Below are positions 1-8,949 of a DNA stretch of 27,882 nucleotides, one piece after another. Source of the DNA: Mesotaenium endlicherianum (lineage: Eukaryota; Streptophyta; Zygnematophyceae; Zygnematales; Mesotaeniaceae); NCBI GenBank assembly GCA_009602735.1, contig WELA01003054.1, positions 398,267 through 426,148 of the forward strand, given 5' to 3'. The stretch's first letter is position 1, and each line of letters begins with the position of its first letter. The notes beneath the pieces are model-generated. The model ran no database searches and was not told where the DNA came from. It saw nothing but the letters and a program-made list of their open reading frames with translations. A program made the position numbers and the translations under genes.

Positions 1-170
1 CCCTGCGCTCTTGGCGCCTCTTCCCCCCTCCCTTTCCTCCCTGAGTAGTGCATTTTCTTATGTAGGTTCGTGTCTCCTCGCCCTTGGAGGAATCATCTGC
101 AATCCTGTGAAGGTTGTGGGTGTTTGTACGGGCGCGGGCTTGCGGCAAACAGCAGACCTTCGTCACAGGT

Positions 171-306
171 TCGGGTTTTAAGTTCAGGGTAAAGCTTGAC
201 CTGAACCTGCCTTCTCAGATGCCCCAGCTAGTTCGCTGGCTCCAACCTCAGGCTGTGGGGACGTCTGAGGGCCTCCAGAGGGGGAGGGGCTCCTCCCAGG
301 CTGCTG
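171..306 (+). CDS. Possible internal exon of the GET3d-like gene (weak)
   Basis: An open stretch follows a possible acceptor (ending cag at 170) and ends at a possible donor (gt at 307). Its peptide includes FKFRVKLDLNL and a Gln/Gly/Arg-rich tail ending SSQAAG. It ends one base into a codon. An acceptor at 381-382 would start the next exon with the two bases needed to keep the frame, and the joined reading runs straight into the alpha-crystallin-like strand region. That phase match is the main support. I do not recognise the peptide itself. It could be intron sequence instead, and its 5' boundary is uncertain because other AG dinucleotides lie upstream. Confidence 0.3.
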
Positions 307-382
307 GTACTGCGTCCACTTAGTTTCTCCCCATTTCTGCCGAGTTTAATCCCTCATGCTCGTACTTAAGCGGCACACCTAG

Positions 383-456
383 GGGAGCAGGACGAGTACG
401 AGAGCTCCAGGATAAGGCTGCCTGCTGCCATGGACTTGGCCGACGCGAGCTTGCAG
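383..456 (+). CDS. GET3d-like ATPase, penultimate exon (first part of alpha-crystallin-like domain)
   Basis: The exon reads EQDEYESSRIRLP...MDLADASLQ and ends exactly before gtaggg (donor at 457). The peptide has the alternating beta-strand pattern of the C-terminal HSP20-like domain of ArsA/GET3 proteins, where a strand and an 'LPGF'-like turn precede the GGSELL strand. The end phase (0) matches the next exon. The start is either 383 (acceptor cctag, phase matched to a possible upstream exon) or 391 (acceptor gagcag). Both leave the domain reading unchanged. Confidence 0.5.
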
Positions 457-573
457 GTAGGGTTGGTTGGCTAGCAGTGAGGAGTCAGGACCACTTTCTT
501 CTGTTGACTTGTGGACACGAGAAATTGCGGTAGTAACGGCGGCTGTTATGTGTGTGCGCCACTTGTCGGGCAG

Positions 574-711
574 TGGAAGGGCGGGTCGGAGCTGCTGATA
601 GACGTGGGCGACCAACGGCGGAGCATCCTGGTGCCACCTGGCATGCGCGGGAAGGTGACGGGAGCCAAGTTCAAGGACAGCTTTCTGACCGTGTCCTTGA
701 GCAAATCGTAG
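574..711 (+). CDS. GET3D: GET3d-like ArsA/GET3 ATPase, terminal exon with C-terminal alpha-crystallin-like domain
   Basis: This is the last coding exon of a plastid-type GET3 paralogue. GET3 ATPases are dimeric P-loop proteins related to ArsA and the tail-anchored-protein targeting factor. The GET3d branch of cyanobacteria and plastids carries an extra C-terminal HSP20-like domain. The exon starts with WKGGSELLIDVGDQRR and continues with PPGMRGKVTGAKF to a TAG stop at 709-711, which is the core of that domain as I know it from the family. The acceptor is ...gtcgggcag at 571-573, in phase with the preceding exon. The P-loop ATPase body must lie left of the window. Intron 457-573 is short (117 bp). 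The identification rests on the domain signature from memory; an unrelated HSP20-fold tail is the main alternative. Confidence 0.65.
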   Translation, partial: WKGGSELLIDVGDQRRSILVPPGMRGKVTGAKFKDSFLTVSLSKS

Positions 712-1600
712 CCATGGGATTTCGCATGGAGGGGTGGTATGATTGGTTGTGCAAGAAGCTGTCGGGTTAGTTCCCTGCGATTTCGCTAGGTTTGTGGTGC
801 ATGTCGCGTTATTATGACCGTCTCTTCCTCTCTCTTTTCCTCCCTTTGTAAGGGGAGTAAAAGAAAGATCTATTCTTTAATCACCTCACCGCGCAGTATT
901 GTTGCCCTTGGTTTTGTAGAAGGGTATAAGAGTTGATGCTGACAATAGCTTCTGATAGCTCCTGCGATGCAGCACATATGTGTTAGGATTGTTTGCTTGC
1001 TAGTTAGGGCAAGTACTTTAAAGGGGTCAGGGAGGGGAGGGGGGGCGATGGCGTAGAGAGGACGCAAGCGATTGCTCAAGTATTGAAGTGAGCAAGGCAG
1101 ATTTTGCACATTCTTCTTTCAGTAGAACCATGTATATTTCAATTTATGGACCAACCATGGAAATTACTACACGACAATAAGATAATCAAGGCAAGAGGAG
1201 ATGCTTGTATTGAGCTTTCAGAGTTGTGGTGAGAAATGTTTGCTGCAAAGAGCCTGTACAAGAAGAAGGCACGTTGTTATGTTAGATCCTGTTATCCAAA
1301 CAACATATACGTAGATTTGTCATATGTAGCTCTCTTGGAGAACAAGTGCACACTACTACCAACTTGCGAAGATGTGAACCAATGTTTGATTTCAATACTT
1401 CTTTAGGAGGAAATATAGCGTCCAAATTTATGAATCGTTACCACAAAATGGTAACCAAAATTTTAAGAACATGGTAACGAACTCCTTACTTCATTGTTTT
1501 TCTTAGACTTCATGTTGTTTTGCCTTGAATGGAAGCTCTACTGCAAAGCGACTCTCGTTCCTGCTTATATCTGCTTATATCACTTCTAGCTCTGGTCAGC
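712..1600. other. 3' UTR and intergenic sequence left of the hAT insertion
   Basis: No gene was recognised here. The first part must contain the 3' end of the GET3d-like transcript. TGTAA occurs near 845-850 and could act in polyadenylation in an alga, but that is only a motif. A short hairpin, GTTACCA (1437-1443) with TGGTAAC (1449-1455), is followed by another TGGTAAC at about 1473. The ORFs here are short and lack family features. Confidence 0.4.
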
Positions 1601-1608
1601 ATTTCTAC
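1601..1608. repeat. hAT target-site duplication, left copy
   Basis: ATTTCTAC lies directly outside the left hAT terminus and pairs with ATTTCCAC at 25101-25108. The single mismatch is expected for an old insertion. Confidence 0.55.
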
Positions 1609-1649
1609 CCTAGTTATGGAAAACAAAAACGTGGTATTGGTATAACCAA

Positions 1650-1720
1650 AACGTATCAGCGTTACACGCGAGCATAAAGCGTTACACGTGCAAAATACGT
1701 ATGTCGGCAAATAAACCGAC
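1650..1720 (+). repeat. hAT left subterminal repeat motifs
   Basis: GCGTTACACG occurs twice, near 1659 and 1679, followed by ATACGTATG. Related copies (GCGTTTACACGTAT, TTTTTACACGTATG, ATACGTAG) lie at about 25030-25075 inside the right end, in the same orientation. hAT transposases commonly bind repeated subterminal motifs, so these are candidate transposase-binding sites. Confidence 0.4.
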
Positions 1721-2020
1721 AACTATACCGACCGTGCGTGTAAGGACCCAAAAATATGTTTACTCTGAAAAACTGCCCCTAAATTATTGTATCGATGTCC
1801 GAGTCATCGACGTCGTGGCACCTTCGCTCGAAACTTGCCCGTTTGACTGATGTGTTCCCCAAATACCCGCGTGAACGGTTCCCTACATGTCTACGTGACA
1901 GTAGATTTTTATGCGCCGAGCTCTTATCACCCACGTCTCTCACTACACAGTTGTGCTACACATTTCGAGTGACGGACTACCATCCGATGACAAACATTCG
2001 TTCCCCTTTCCCTTTCCTAA

Positions 2021-2082
2021 GCTGCTATCATTGTACACAGAGTAGAGTTAGGCTGCTACCAATGTACACAGAGTAGAGGTAG
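2021..2082 (+). repeat. Two tandem 31-bp copies upstream of the hAT transposase
   Basis: Copies at 2021-2051 and 2052-2082 share GCTGCTA, TGTACACAGAGTAGAG and a terminal TAG, with few differences. They sit about 70 bp before the transposase start codon, in the expected promoter or 5' UTR. A role in transcription or transposase binding is possible but untested. Confidence 0.6.
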
Positions 2083-2149
2083 GTAGTAATCTCCGTCAAT
2101 GTAATTTCTTACCAAACTTCTCGTGGGGTCATAACGCGTGTATTTCGTC

Positions 2150-3083
2150 ATGGACTCTGACGGGCCTCGCGACATGGCAAGCTCCCAGCCGAGTTGCTCT
2201 AGCCTTACTCATCCACGAAGCAAAGGCAAGCAAGCTTGTACTTCTTTTTTTAGTGGCGAACGGTCTGAATTTCAGGATTTTACGGCTTTGCCGAACACAA
2301 CAGGGTCAAAAGTGGCCCGAGCCACATGCAAGTTATGTGACTTTGAGTTAGTAAGTGGTACAACCAGATTTAGGCTTCAATTGTCTCAGATTCCTCGTCG
2401 TGGAATTACAACTTGTCCTAAGGTAGATGCTGATATTGCTGCTTACTATGCAAAAGTTGTTCATGAGGATGATGTCAAGAAGGCGGCAAAGAAGAAGAAC
2501 GAGGAAGAGCTGCAGCATATCAAGGAGTTGCGGCACAAGTCTGCCTTAGAAGACACAAATAGGATGCTTTCTAGTTGTGTTTCGGGAGAGGGCAGCCAGG
2601 GAGTTGTGCAGACCACTTTAGAGCAGGCCATTAATGTATTTCATAGAGACTTTGCCGATCAGGCTATAGCCCAGTTGTTCTGCGATAATGGCTTGGCTAA
2701 TAGTTTGTCCCATGTGGAAGCTATTAGAGCTGTCTTGAAGGCCCGACCCGGGTATGTGCCTCCAAAAATAGATCTTTTGAGAACTTGCCTTCTAGACAAG
2801 GAAGCTGCTGTGACCGAAAAGCAGCTGCTTTTGTACATTAACAGGGCGGGTGTTCATGTTTACAGTAACCTCGGATGGGTGGACAGATCACACTAAGCGT
2901 CCCTTAATCAACTTCATGACATCTTCTCCCGAGGGAGAGATGTTTGTGAAGGGGGTGAACACCAAGAACATGACTAAGAGTGCGGCATACCTTGCTGGGT
3001 TATTTTGGGAGGTCATTGACAAACTTGGAGCCAAAATATTCTCCAGCTCTCTACTGACTCAACATTAGTTTGCAAAGCTGCAG
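2150..3083 (+). pseudogene. hAT transposase exon 1 (BED-type finger and start of DDE region), frameshifted
   Basis: ATG at 2150 is the best start; the ORF can be extended upstream only with non-ATG codons. A degenerate BED-type zinc finger shows CKLC and the typical following 'ITRF..L...P' pattern, but the expected His is Gln (LQLSQ). A Lys/Glu-rich coiled segment and the hAT segment with GPGYVPPK-like spacing follow. The DDE-region strand SDGWTDHTKRPLINF is in another frame, so a one-base shift lies at about 2849-2868. A second shift at about 3025-3035 restores a reading with LSTDST...CKAAG, the 'TDNASNYKAAG' region of the family. There Asn is Ser, and the shift cannot be used by a normal ribosome. 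The exon should end at 3083, where the donor is AT instead of GT. Confidence 0.75.
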
Positions 3084-4919
3084 ATATTACATCCTTCTTG
3101 AAAGGGGCAGAGTTCCCTAGTGGAAGCGTAGTGACTCATGAGGAAAAGATCTAGTTGCAATCATACTAAAGAGTGCAGCAGCATATCACTAAGAAAGCTT
3201 AGAAAAATTAGTCAGCATTTTGAGTAAAGAAAGTGCTCACAAATGGACTAGAATGAAAGGGCTCATCATTACAAACTCGTAAAATTTACATAAGTGAAAA
3301 TTGATAAGAAATTTACAAGTCATGCCTATAAATAGTTTTCTGACCTAAGTCTTCCTCTCTAGGCGGGAGGGCCGCTTAGCAACGGATTTTCCCAAGTGTT
3401 TGTCAAATCGCCCCTTCCAGAATATTCGTGAGTAGGCCAGATCAATCTCATCAAACGTGTCGAACCGATTGGACGTCCACATGCATGCATCGAAATATCT
3501 AGAATATACTAACTTAGACGCGCTAGGTTAATCCGAAACTTCTAGGTGGATCGACCTAGTCGGCACTCCGCGTTAGCCAAAATTACGTGAAGGTTCGAAT
3601 TCACTCTAACGGCCCTGATCGCTCGACGCTGTCGATCAATCCGACGGTCGTGCTCACTGCGAATTAAGAACAGTCGTCAACCGACCTCAAAACTAATTAA
3701 ACTTCGGAAATCCATAACTGTCTCAATACTTAACCAAATTCGATGAACTTTATATCAAAATGACCAAACAAATGCACTCTACACTACTATGCAATCAGAA
3801 TATACTTCCATGGAACTCAAAATGCACTTTATAAAGCTATGACCTTACACTTCCTCCTATTTCTTTATTTGAGTTGCTGTTTTACACGCTGCTTCTGCTT
3901 CTTTATTATTTGCATTCATTTGAATTTTCTGAACGGTGTTTCTTCTTTGTTGCTGCTGTTGTTTCTTTGCACGTACTGCAGCCTGCTTTTGCTGCTTTTG
4001 CTTCTTGCTCTGTACCTGCTTATCATACTTATCTGCAGCCTCATGCCTCTGCTGGCTTTTCAGCTGCTGCTACTTCTCTGGTGCGTGTTCATATTTTTTG
4101 GGCTTGCATTGTGTAATAACTTTCAACTGCTATTTGTGACTGTCTACTAAGGTTGTTTTCTATTGTAGTATATATCTATGTACCTGCTTCTTTGGTGCTT
4201 CTCCCTCTGTGTTGTGCGGACCTGCTGTTGCTACTTCTCTGATGCTGCATGTTTGGTTTATTTCCTGTTGTACTTCAAGATTGCTGCTATCATTTCTGTG
4301 CTGCTTCTTTTTATTCACTTGCAGCAGCTGCCTGCTTCTTGTTGCTAGTTGTGTCAGTTGTGATGCTTGTTTTTGTCTTCACTTGCTGTATTATGTTAAT
4401 GAAGGTGCTAATACTTTTCACTTCCTTCGTTGTTGCTTGGAAAACTTGTTGTGTTTTGTTCATATTTTTGGTGCTTTGCTACCTGCTTGCTCCACTGTCT
4501 CCATCTTCAGGTTCTTTCTTCTCGTGTCTATCCTTGCAATTGTTGTTGCTTATTGTATGTATGCTTGCTGCTCTTGTCGTTGCGCTGCTGCAATGCGCCT
4601 CCTGCTGCTGATTATCTTTCTTTCTGCTTGCAGCTGTTTCTTCATTGCCGCTGACGGCTGCTTCTTCCATGTTTGCTGCTGCAACCTCTGCTTGTGTTTG
4701 TTTCATTACGGTTGGCTTTTCTATATTGCCTGCTGCATCCTTTACTTGTTGCTTGTGCTCATGAGTCATGCTCATGGATCATGCTTGTTTGCTGCTGCTG
4801 AGAGCAGTAGTGCACTCTGAGCTGCTGGATGTTGCTCACTATATCAATCGTGCTACTATTATTTTGTGCCATTGCTAACTTCTAACATGTGTTCCCTCTT
4901 TATTCACCTTTGTGTACAG
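3084..4919 (+). other. hAT intron 1: mixed 0.75-kb segment, then 1.1-kb pyrimidine-rich tract
   Basis: The flanking exons join in phase (one base, then two bases, completing a Gly codon), and the acceptor is tgtgtacag at 4911-4919. The expected donor base is changed (ATATTA at 3084). Bases 3084-3835 are balanced to A/T-rich and hold no recognised gene. Bases 3836-4919 are very T/C-rich with repeated TGCTGCTG and CTGC words and few A. Leu/Cys/Phe-rich ORFs here are products of that composition. Confidence 0.65.
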
Positions 4920-5176
4920 GTAGGCTGATCGAGGCGGAGTATCCGCACATGACTTGGACTGCTTGCACAGTCCATAGAGTTAATCTTCTTTTGGAAGATA
5001 TGGCCAAGGAGCCGTGGATCAAGGACCTTGTGGATAGAGGGAAGCAAAAGGTGATCTACATCCAAAACCACCACAAGCCCTTGGCTTTGTTCCGGAGAAA
5101 GTTTTTGTTGGAGCTCAAAATGTGGTGCCAAACAAGGTTTCTGACGAGTGTCATCATGCTCGGTCGGCTCTACAAG
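4920..5176 (+). pseudogene. hAT transposase exon 2 (catalytic-region middle)
   Basis: The exon reads RLIEAEYPHMTWTACTVHRV then LLLEDMAKEPWIKDLV and ends LGRLYK before the donor gtaacc. This is the hAT block usually written 'P.L.WT.CAAH.LDL.LEDI.K..W', including the invariant W-x-x-C context and a His, here in VHRV. The TRF that normally follows ('GVTRFATNF') appears as CQTRFLTSV. The exon is uninterrupted, starts in phase with exon 1 and ends in phase 0. Confidence 0.8.
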
Positions 5177-5760
5177 GTAACCAGCTAAACTTACATTGTT
5201 TGTAGTGCTTCTCTGAAATGAATCGACTTACCAATTAGGCGATTAATAATTAATAAAGATCTTTATATCAGCAAGTAATCTTTATGGTATTTTCCGTTAA
5301 GTGAATTAACAGCAAAGGACCACACACTAGCAGTGAATAATACTCGTAAGTCAAATGCAAGTAAACTAGCATCAATAATGCAATTAGCAAACTCATACAT
5401 AAGCAAGGCCGAAAGTCAGTGCGTATCAATGGGATCTCGCCTTGCATTCAGATCTCTCTCAGTAAGCTGTACAAGAGAGTTGGTCTCGTTTCCGAACGCC
5501 GAACTCGAGAGCAATGCCTAGCATATGTACATGGAATGAGTTTACTGTTCAACGGCCAGTGCGATGGCACCGCCTACCCGGGAGTTAACCACGTTGGTAG
5601 GACTTTGGTTAACCAAATCCACCGCCATCTCCCATCATCCCAAATCGCCATCCATCATAGGGATGTCATCTGGCCATTCATATAGCATATCACACTTAGA
5701 TGCATATCGAGGCAGTTCGCTGCTACCGAGTACGGAAGTCAGGTGGCTGTCAAAGAATGT

Positions 5761-5876
5761 GTCAGCAAGCTGACTTAAGTTGACTTCAGCCTGCTGCTTC
5801 CGACTAAGTCATTAAACTGATATTTAATATGAAGTCCAGCCGACTGATTTTTAACTAAAGTTCAGCAGGCTGAACT
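5761..5876. repeat. Cluster of short inverted repeats built on CAGC-NN-GCTG
   Basis: GTCAGC-AA-GCTGAC (5761-5774) and GTTCAGC-AG-GCTGAAC (5861-5876) are perfect inverted repeats with 2-bp centres, each followed by TTAA. Between them are CAGCCTGCTG and GTCCAGCCGACT, related but degraded. The cluster lies at the border between the mixed segment and the pyrimidine-rich tract of the intron. It could mark the edge of a small inserted element or a set of dimeric protein-binding sites. Confidence 0.45.
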
Positions 5877-6120
5877 TAATTAACCATTAAATATAAATGA
5901 ATATTATATCTACTCATATACTGATTCATTACATTCTCCAACACTTTTGGGTGGTCCTTTGTTTCTTTCCATGTCTCATATGTTTAGTTGTGAGTGCTAA
6001 GACTTTTGAGATTGTGTGTCTGCTCAAATTTTCCCAGCTTTACCATGTTGCTGCTGTTGAGTTTTTTTGTTTCTGCTACTTTTCTTGATTTTTTGTTGTA
6101 CATTTATTGCTTCTCTCGGT

Positions 6121-6520
6121 GTTGATCTGCCCCTGCTGCTGTGGTTGAGTCTTTTTCTGCTTGCTCACCTTCTCTCTTTTCTACTGCTCTGCTTTTGCTG
6201 CTATTATATTGCTTCTGTTGAATGTTGCTGTTTCTGGTGCTTTATGAGGCCTTTTGGTGAAAATTTGGTGAAATTTATCGCGTGTGTCATAGCTGATCAG
6301 CCCTAGCTTCTGTTGCTCTTTCTTTGTCTGCTTGCTCATTTTCTTTGTTTTTTGCCGCTCTGCTTTAGCTGCTACAATGTTGCTGCTGTTGGTGCTTTTC
6401 TCGGCTTCTTGGTGACATTTTATTGCATCTCTCATAGTTGATCTGTTCCTGCTGCTGTGGCTGACTCTTGTCTGCTTGCTCATGTTCTCTGTTTTTTGCT
6501 GCTCTGCTGTAACCGCTAGT
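6121..6520 (+). repeat. Degenerate tandem repeats in hAT intron 2
   Basis: Related units begin GTTGATCTGC (6121), GCTGATCAGC (about 6292) and GTTGATCTGT (about 6437). Each is followed by CCTGCTGCTGTGG-like sequence, then TCTGCTTGCTCA and TGCTGCTCTGCT. The spacing is about 171 and 145 bp. Confidence 0.5.
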
Positions 6521-6958
6521 ATGTTGTTGCTATTCTGTCTTGCTATTTTAGTCCTGCTGTTGTAGTCCTGCTATTTAGTCCTGCTGCTTTTCTCGGCTGT
6601 TTCTTATACATTTATTGATCTACTTGTGTGCTTGCTGCTCTTCTCTTCGTCCTGCTGCTATGTACTTGCTGCCTGTGCACGAGCTCTTTGACCCTGTTGC
6701 TCTGCACCTGCTACTGCTCTGCACCTGCAGGTTGCTCTTGTAACTTCTCTCTCTCTTATTGCAGCTACTTTTTGCACCTGCTTCTGTTGCTCTCTATGTG
6801 CTTCTCTAAGGCATCTATAGCTGCTGCTTCTACTTCTCTCTGTGCTCTCAACACCTGCTGGTGCAGTTTCTCTCAACACCTGCTGGTGCAATTTCTTTCT
6901 ATGCTGCTGCTAATGGAATTCTAATACTTCTTACTGTGTGCTTTGTCAAGTTCAGTAG

Positions 6959-7832
6959 GCCTTGAAGGTTGTGCTGCTGAGAAATGGATGGAAGGAGCAC
7001 TTAAGAGGGCTTTCTCCAACCCACAAGAAGGACTGGTTTGCTATGATGGCAGTCATCAATGATGAGGCCTTCTGGGAGAAGGTGAAGCTGCTGCTGAAGT
7101 TGACTCAGAAGCTAGTGAAGCTCCTCAGGCTTGTTAATGGCAATCGACCTGTTGTGGAACTTGTGTACAACGCTATGGCGAGTTGCAAGAGCAGATCAAG
7201 GCCATGATGAGGAGCTTGCTGAAGATAAGTTGGACAGACTTGTGGAGATTGTCGAGACTAGGTGGACATTCTTCCAATCTCCCATGCATGCTGCTAGCTA
7301 TATGCTTCATCCTCTTTGGCAAGATCATGAGCAGCACACAAATGAGGAGGTGATGAAGGGTTGGTACCTTATTCTCAATAAGTTAGTTCCTGATGCTAAT
7401 GAGCAGGATGTCATAAGTGAGTTGTATAAGAATCGGGTGGGATTTAGTTTAACTAGTCCTAGGGCAGATAAGGAAGCTGAGACCAGGTCAGGAGTTTTTT
7501 GGTGGAAGAGTCATGGATCTAGTACACCTCAGTTGCAAACTATTGCTATTAAGATGCTTGGTTTGGTCACTTTTGCTAGTTCATGTGAAAGGAAATGGTC
7601 TAAGTATGATATTATCTACAACAAAAAGAGGAACCGACTGAAGCAGTCTAGAGCTGAGAAATTATTGAGGGTGCATTCTAACTTGAGGCTCATTGAGGGA
7701 ATGGAGCGGGGAGGAGTGAAGAGAGCCCCAGGCAGGCATATTGCACCTTGTCTTGAGGAGGACCAGGTTCAGTCAGAGGAGGAGCAAGAGGATGAGGAAG
7801 TTGAGGAAGAGATGGAAGAGTCTGAATGTTAA
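6959..7832 (+). pseudogene. hAT transposase exon 3 with C-terminal dimerisation domain, frameshifted
   Basis: It starts after the acceptor at 6957-6958. The first part reads FWEKVKLLLKLTQKLVKLLR then LVNGNRPVVELVYNAMA, the hAT 'FW..V......P.V..LR.VDG..P..GYIYEAM' block. Between about 7170 and 7230 the frame changes at least once; two shifts in the same direction fit best. The final frame holds ETRWTFFQSPMHAASYMLHP and the hAT dimerisation region WWKSHGSSTPQLQTIAIKML, ASSCERKWS, RNRL and AEKLLRVHSNLRL. An acidic Glu-rich tail precedes the TAA at 7830-7832. The domain order is complete across the three exons, so this was once a full-length transposase. Confidence 0.8.
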
Positions 7833-8930
7833 TAGATTTCAGTTGGTGTTAAATTCATATGCCTTGCGCTTTGTATATTTGTAAATATCAAAAAAGTTGC
7901 TCTCATATTTTTGATTCATGAGCCTTGGTCTCATGTATACTTTTGCGACTCGTTATTGCAATATATGACTTTGGAGCTGCTAATGACCCTTGGTATGATG
8001 CATATTTATGTGAGTGCTTACTATGCGAAACTTAAAACCTGTTTATGGAGCTGCTAATGAGCCTTGGTATGATGTATATTTCTGTGAGTAGTTATTGCAT
8101 AATCAATCTTCAGAGCTGCTGTGCAACACTACTGTGTATGTTAGAAATATGCTTTGCGCTTATTGTACACAAAGCACAATATATAAAGCTTGGGCCTGAA
8201 GGCTGAAGTGAAGTCAAAATGAAGTATTGTAAAAATGAGAACTTAGCAAGTGATCGTCATTGCGTTTGTATGTCAAGTGTCAACATGTTTATTATCTACT
8301 AAACTTGTACATTGAATAAGTGCTTGGAGCCTATATGTGTCCATGTGTATTTCAAAGCCAAGTGTTTCATATGTACAAATAGATGGTAAGGAGCGCCGTA
8401 CTTCAGTAAAATAGGCAAAGAAGAACAAAATGGAAGCATGACATTTGCTGTTAGTCTAATAAAGAAAGCCATTGTAAAAAGAACTTCACTTGTGTGTACA
8501 GTGTAATAAAGATAGACTATTGTTTGATTGTGATTGGCAAAATAAGAGATGTTGAAAATGTATATGAGGGTCACATGTCACATACTACATTTGTCCTTAA
8601 TGTGTATCCCTCAATGGTCAATACAGTGTACTACGAGGTAATAATTTTGAATTTATGTACTTAGTAATTGTCGCTCATTTTAAGTTGTTGCTCATAATTC
8701 AAATGCAACAAGAGTGTGTCACTAAGGTTGAAGTGTGACTATGGTCACTGGGTGTCACTGGGGGTCACCATTGGTAACGAATTTCAGTGTGCGTCGAAAG
8801 TGTTAGTCGACGTGTAAGTACGAGAAAGCTAGCATCGATCGGTATCGTGGTGACCCGCTGACATGGCTGAGCCGAACGTGCACGGTTGCCTACGTGGACG
8901 CGAACCAAAACTTTTCGAGTGTTGAATGTA
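7833..8930 (+). other. hAT 3' non-coding region left of the Harbinger insertion
   Basis: No coding region was recognised. It contains the hAT 3' UTR with short tandem repeats (7915-8120) and A/T-rich sequence. The rest of the hAT tail continues at 24976-25100, on the other side of the Harbinger element. Confidence 0.5.
7915..8120 (+). repeat. Three degenerate tandem copies of a 65-74-bp unit
   Basis: TGAGCCTTGGTCTCATGTA (about 7918), TGACCCTTGGTATGATGCA (about 7983) and TGAGCCTTGGTATGATGTA (about 8057) each start a unit that continues with GTGAGT-like sequence and ends near GGAGCTGCTAA. They lie in the presumed 3' UTR of the hAT transposase. Confidence 0.6.
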
Positions 8931-8933
8931 TTA
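8931..8933. repeat. Harbinger target-site duplication TTA, left copy
   Basis: TTA lies directly before the left inverted repeat. An identical TTA follows the right one at 24973-24975. A 3-bp TWA duplication is diagnostic of PIF/Harbinger insertion. Confidence 0.85.
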
Positions 8934-8949
8934 GGCCCAATTTACAGTG
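8934..8949 (+). repeat. Harbinger left terminal inverted repeat
   Basis: GGCCCAATTTACAGTG. It matches the reverse complement of 24957-24972 at 15 of 16 positions, differing at position 3. A G/C-rich start next to TTA is typical of PIF/Harbinger ends. Confidence 0.85.

Larger units (their letters stand above)
5177..6958 (+). other. hAT intron 2: mixed 0.7-kb segment, then 1.05-kb pyrimidine-rich tract
   Basis: It is bounded by gtaacc at 5177 and ttcagtag at 6951-6958, and joins two phase-0 exons of one transposase. Bases 5177-5895 are balanced sequence without a recognised gene and include a cluster of short inverted repeats at 5761-5876. Bases 5896-6958 are T/C-rich with CTGC and TTGCTGC words. 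Part of this tract is a degenerate tandem array (6121-6520). Confidence 0.75.

Noticed and set aside
4209..4820. 203-codon + strand ORF rich in Leu, Cys and Phe, resembling a membrane protein
   Set aside because: It lies in a pyrimidine-rich intron tract; T/C-rich DNA produces such hydrophobic ORFs in every frame, and other frames here are equally open.
3084..4919. A U12-type AT-AC intron in the hAT gene
   Set aside because: The start ATATTACATC does not fit the U12 donor consensus and the end is a normal cag; a mutated GT is simpler.
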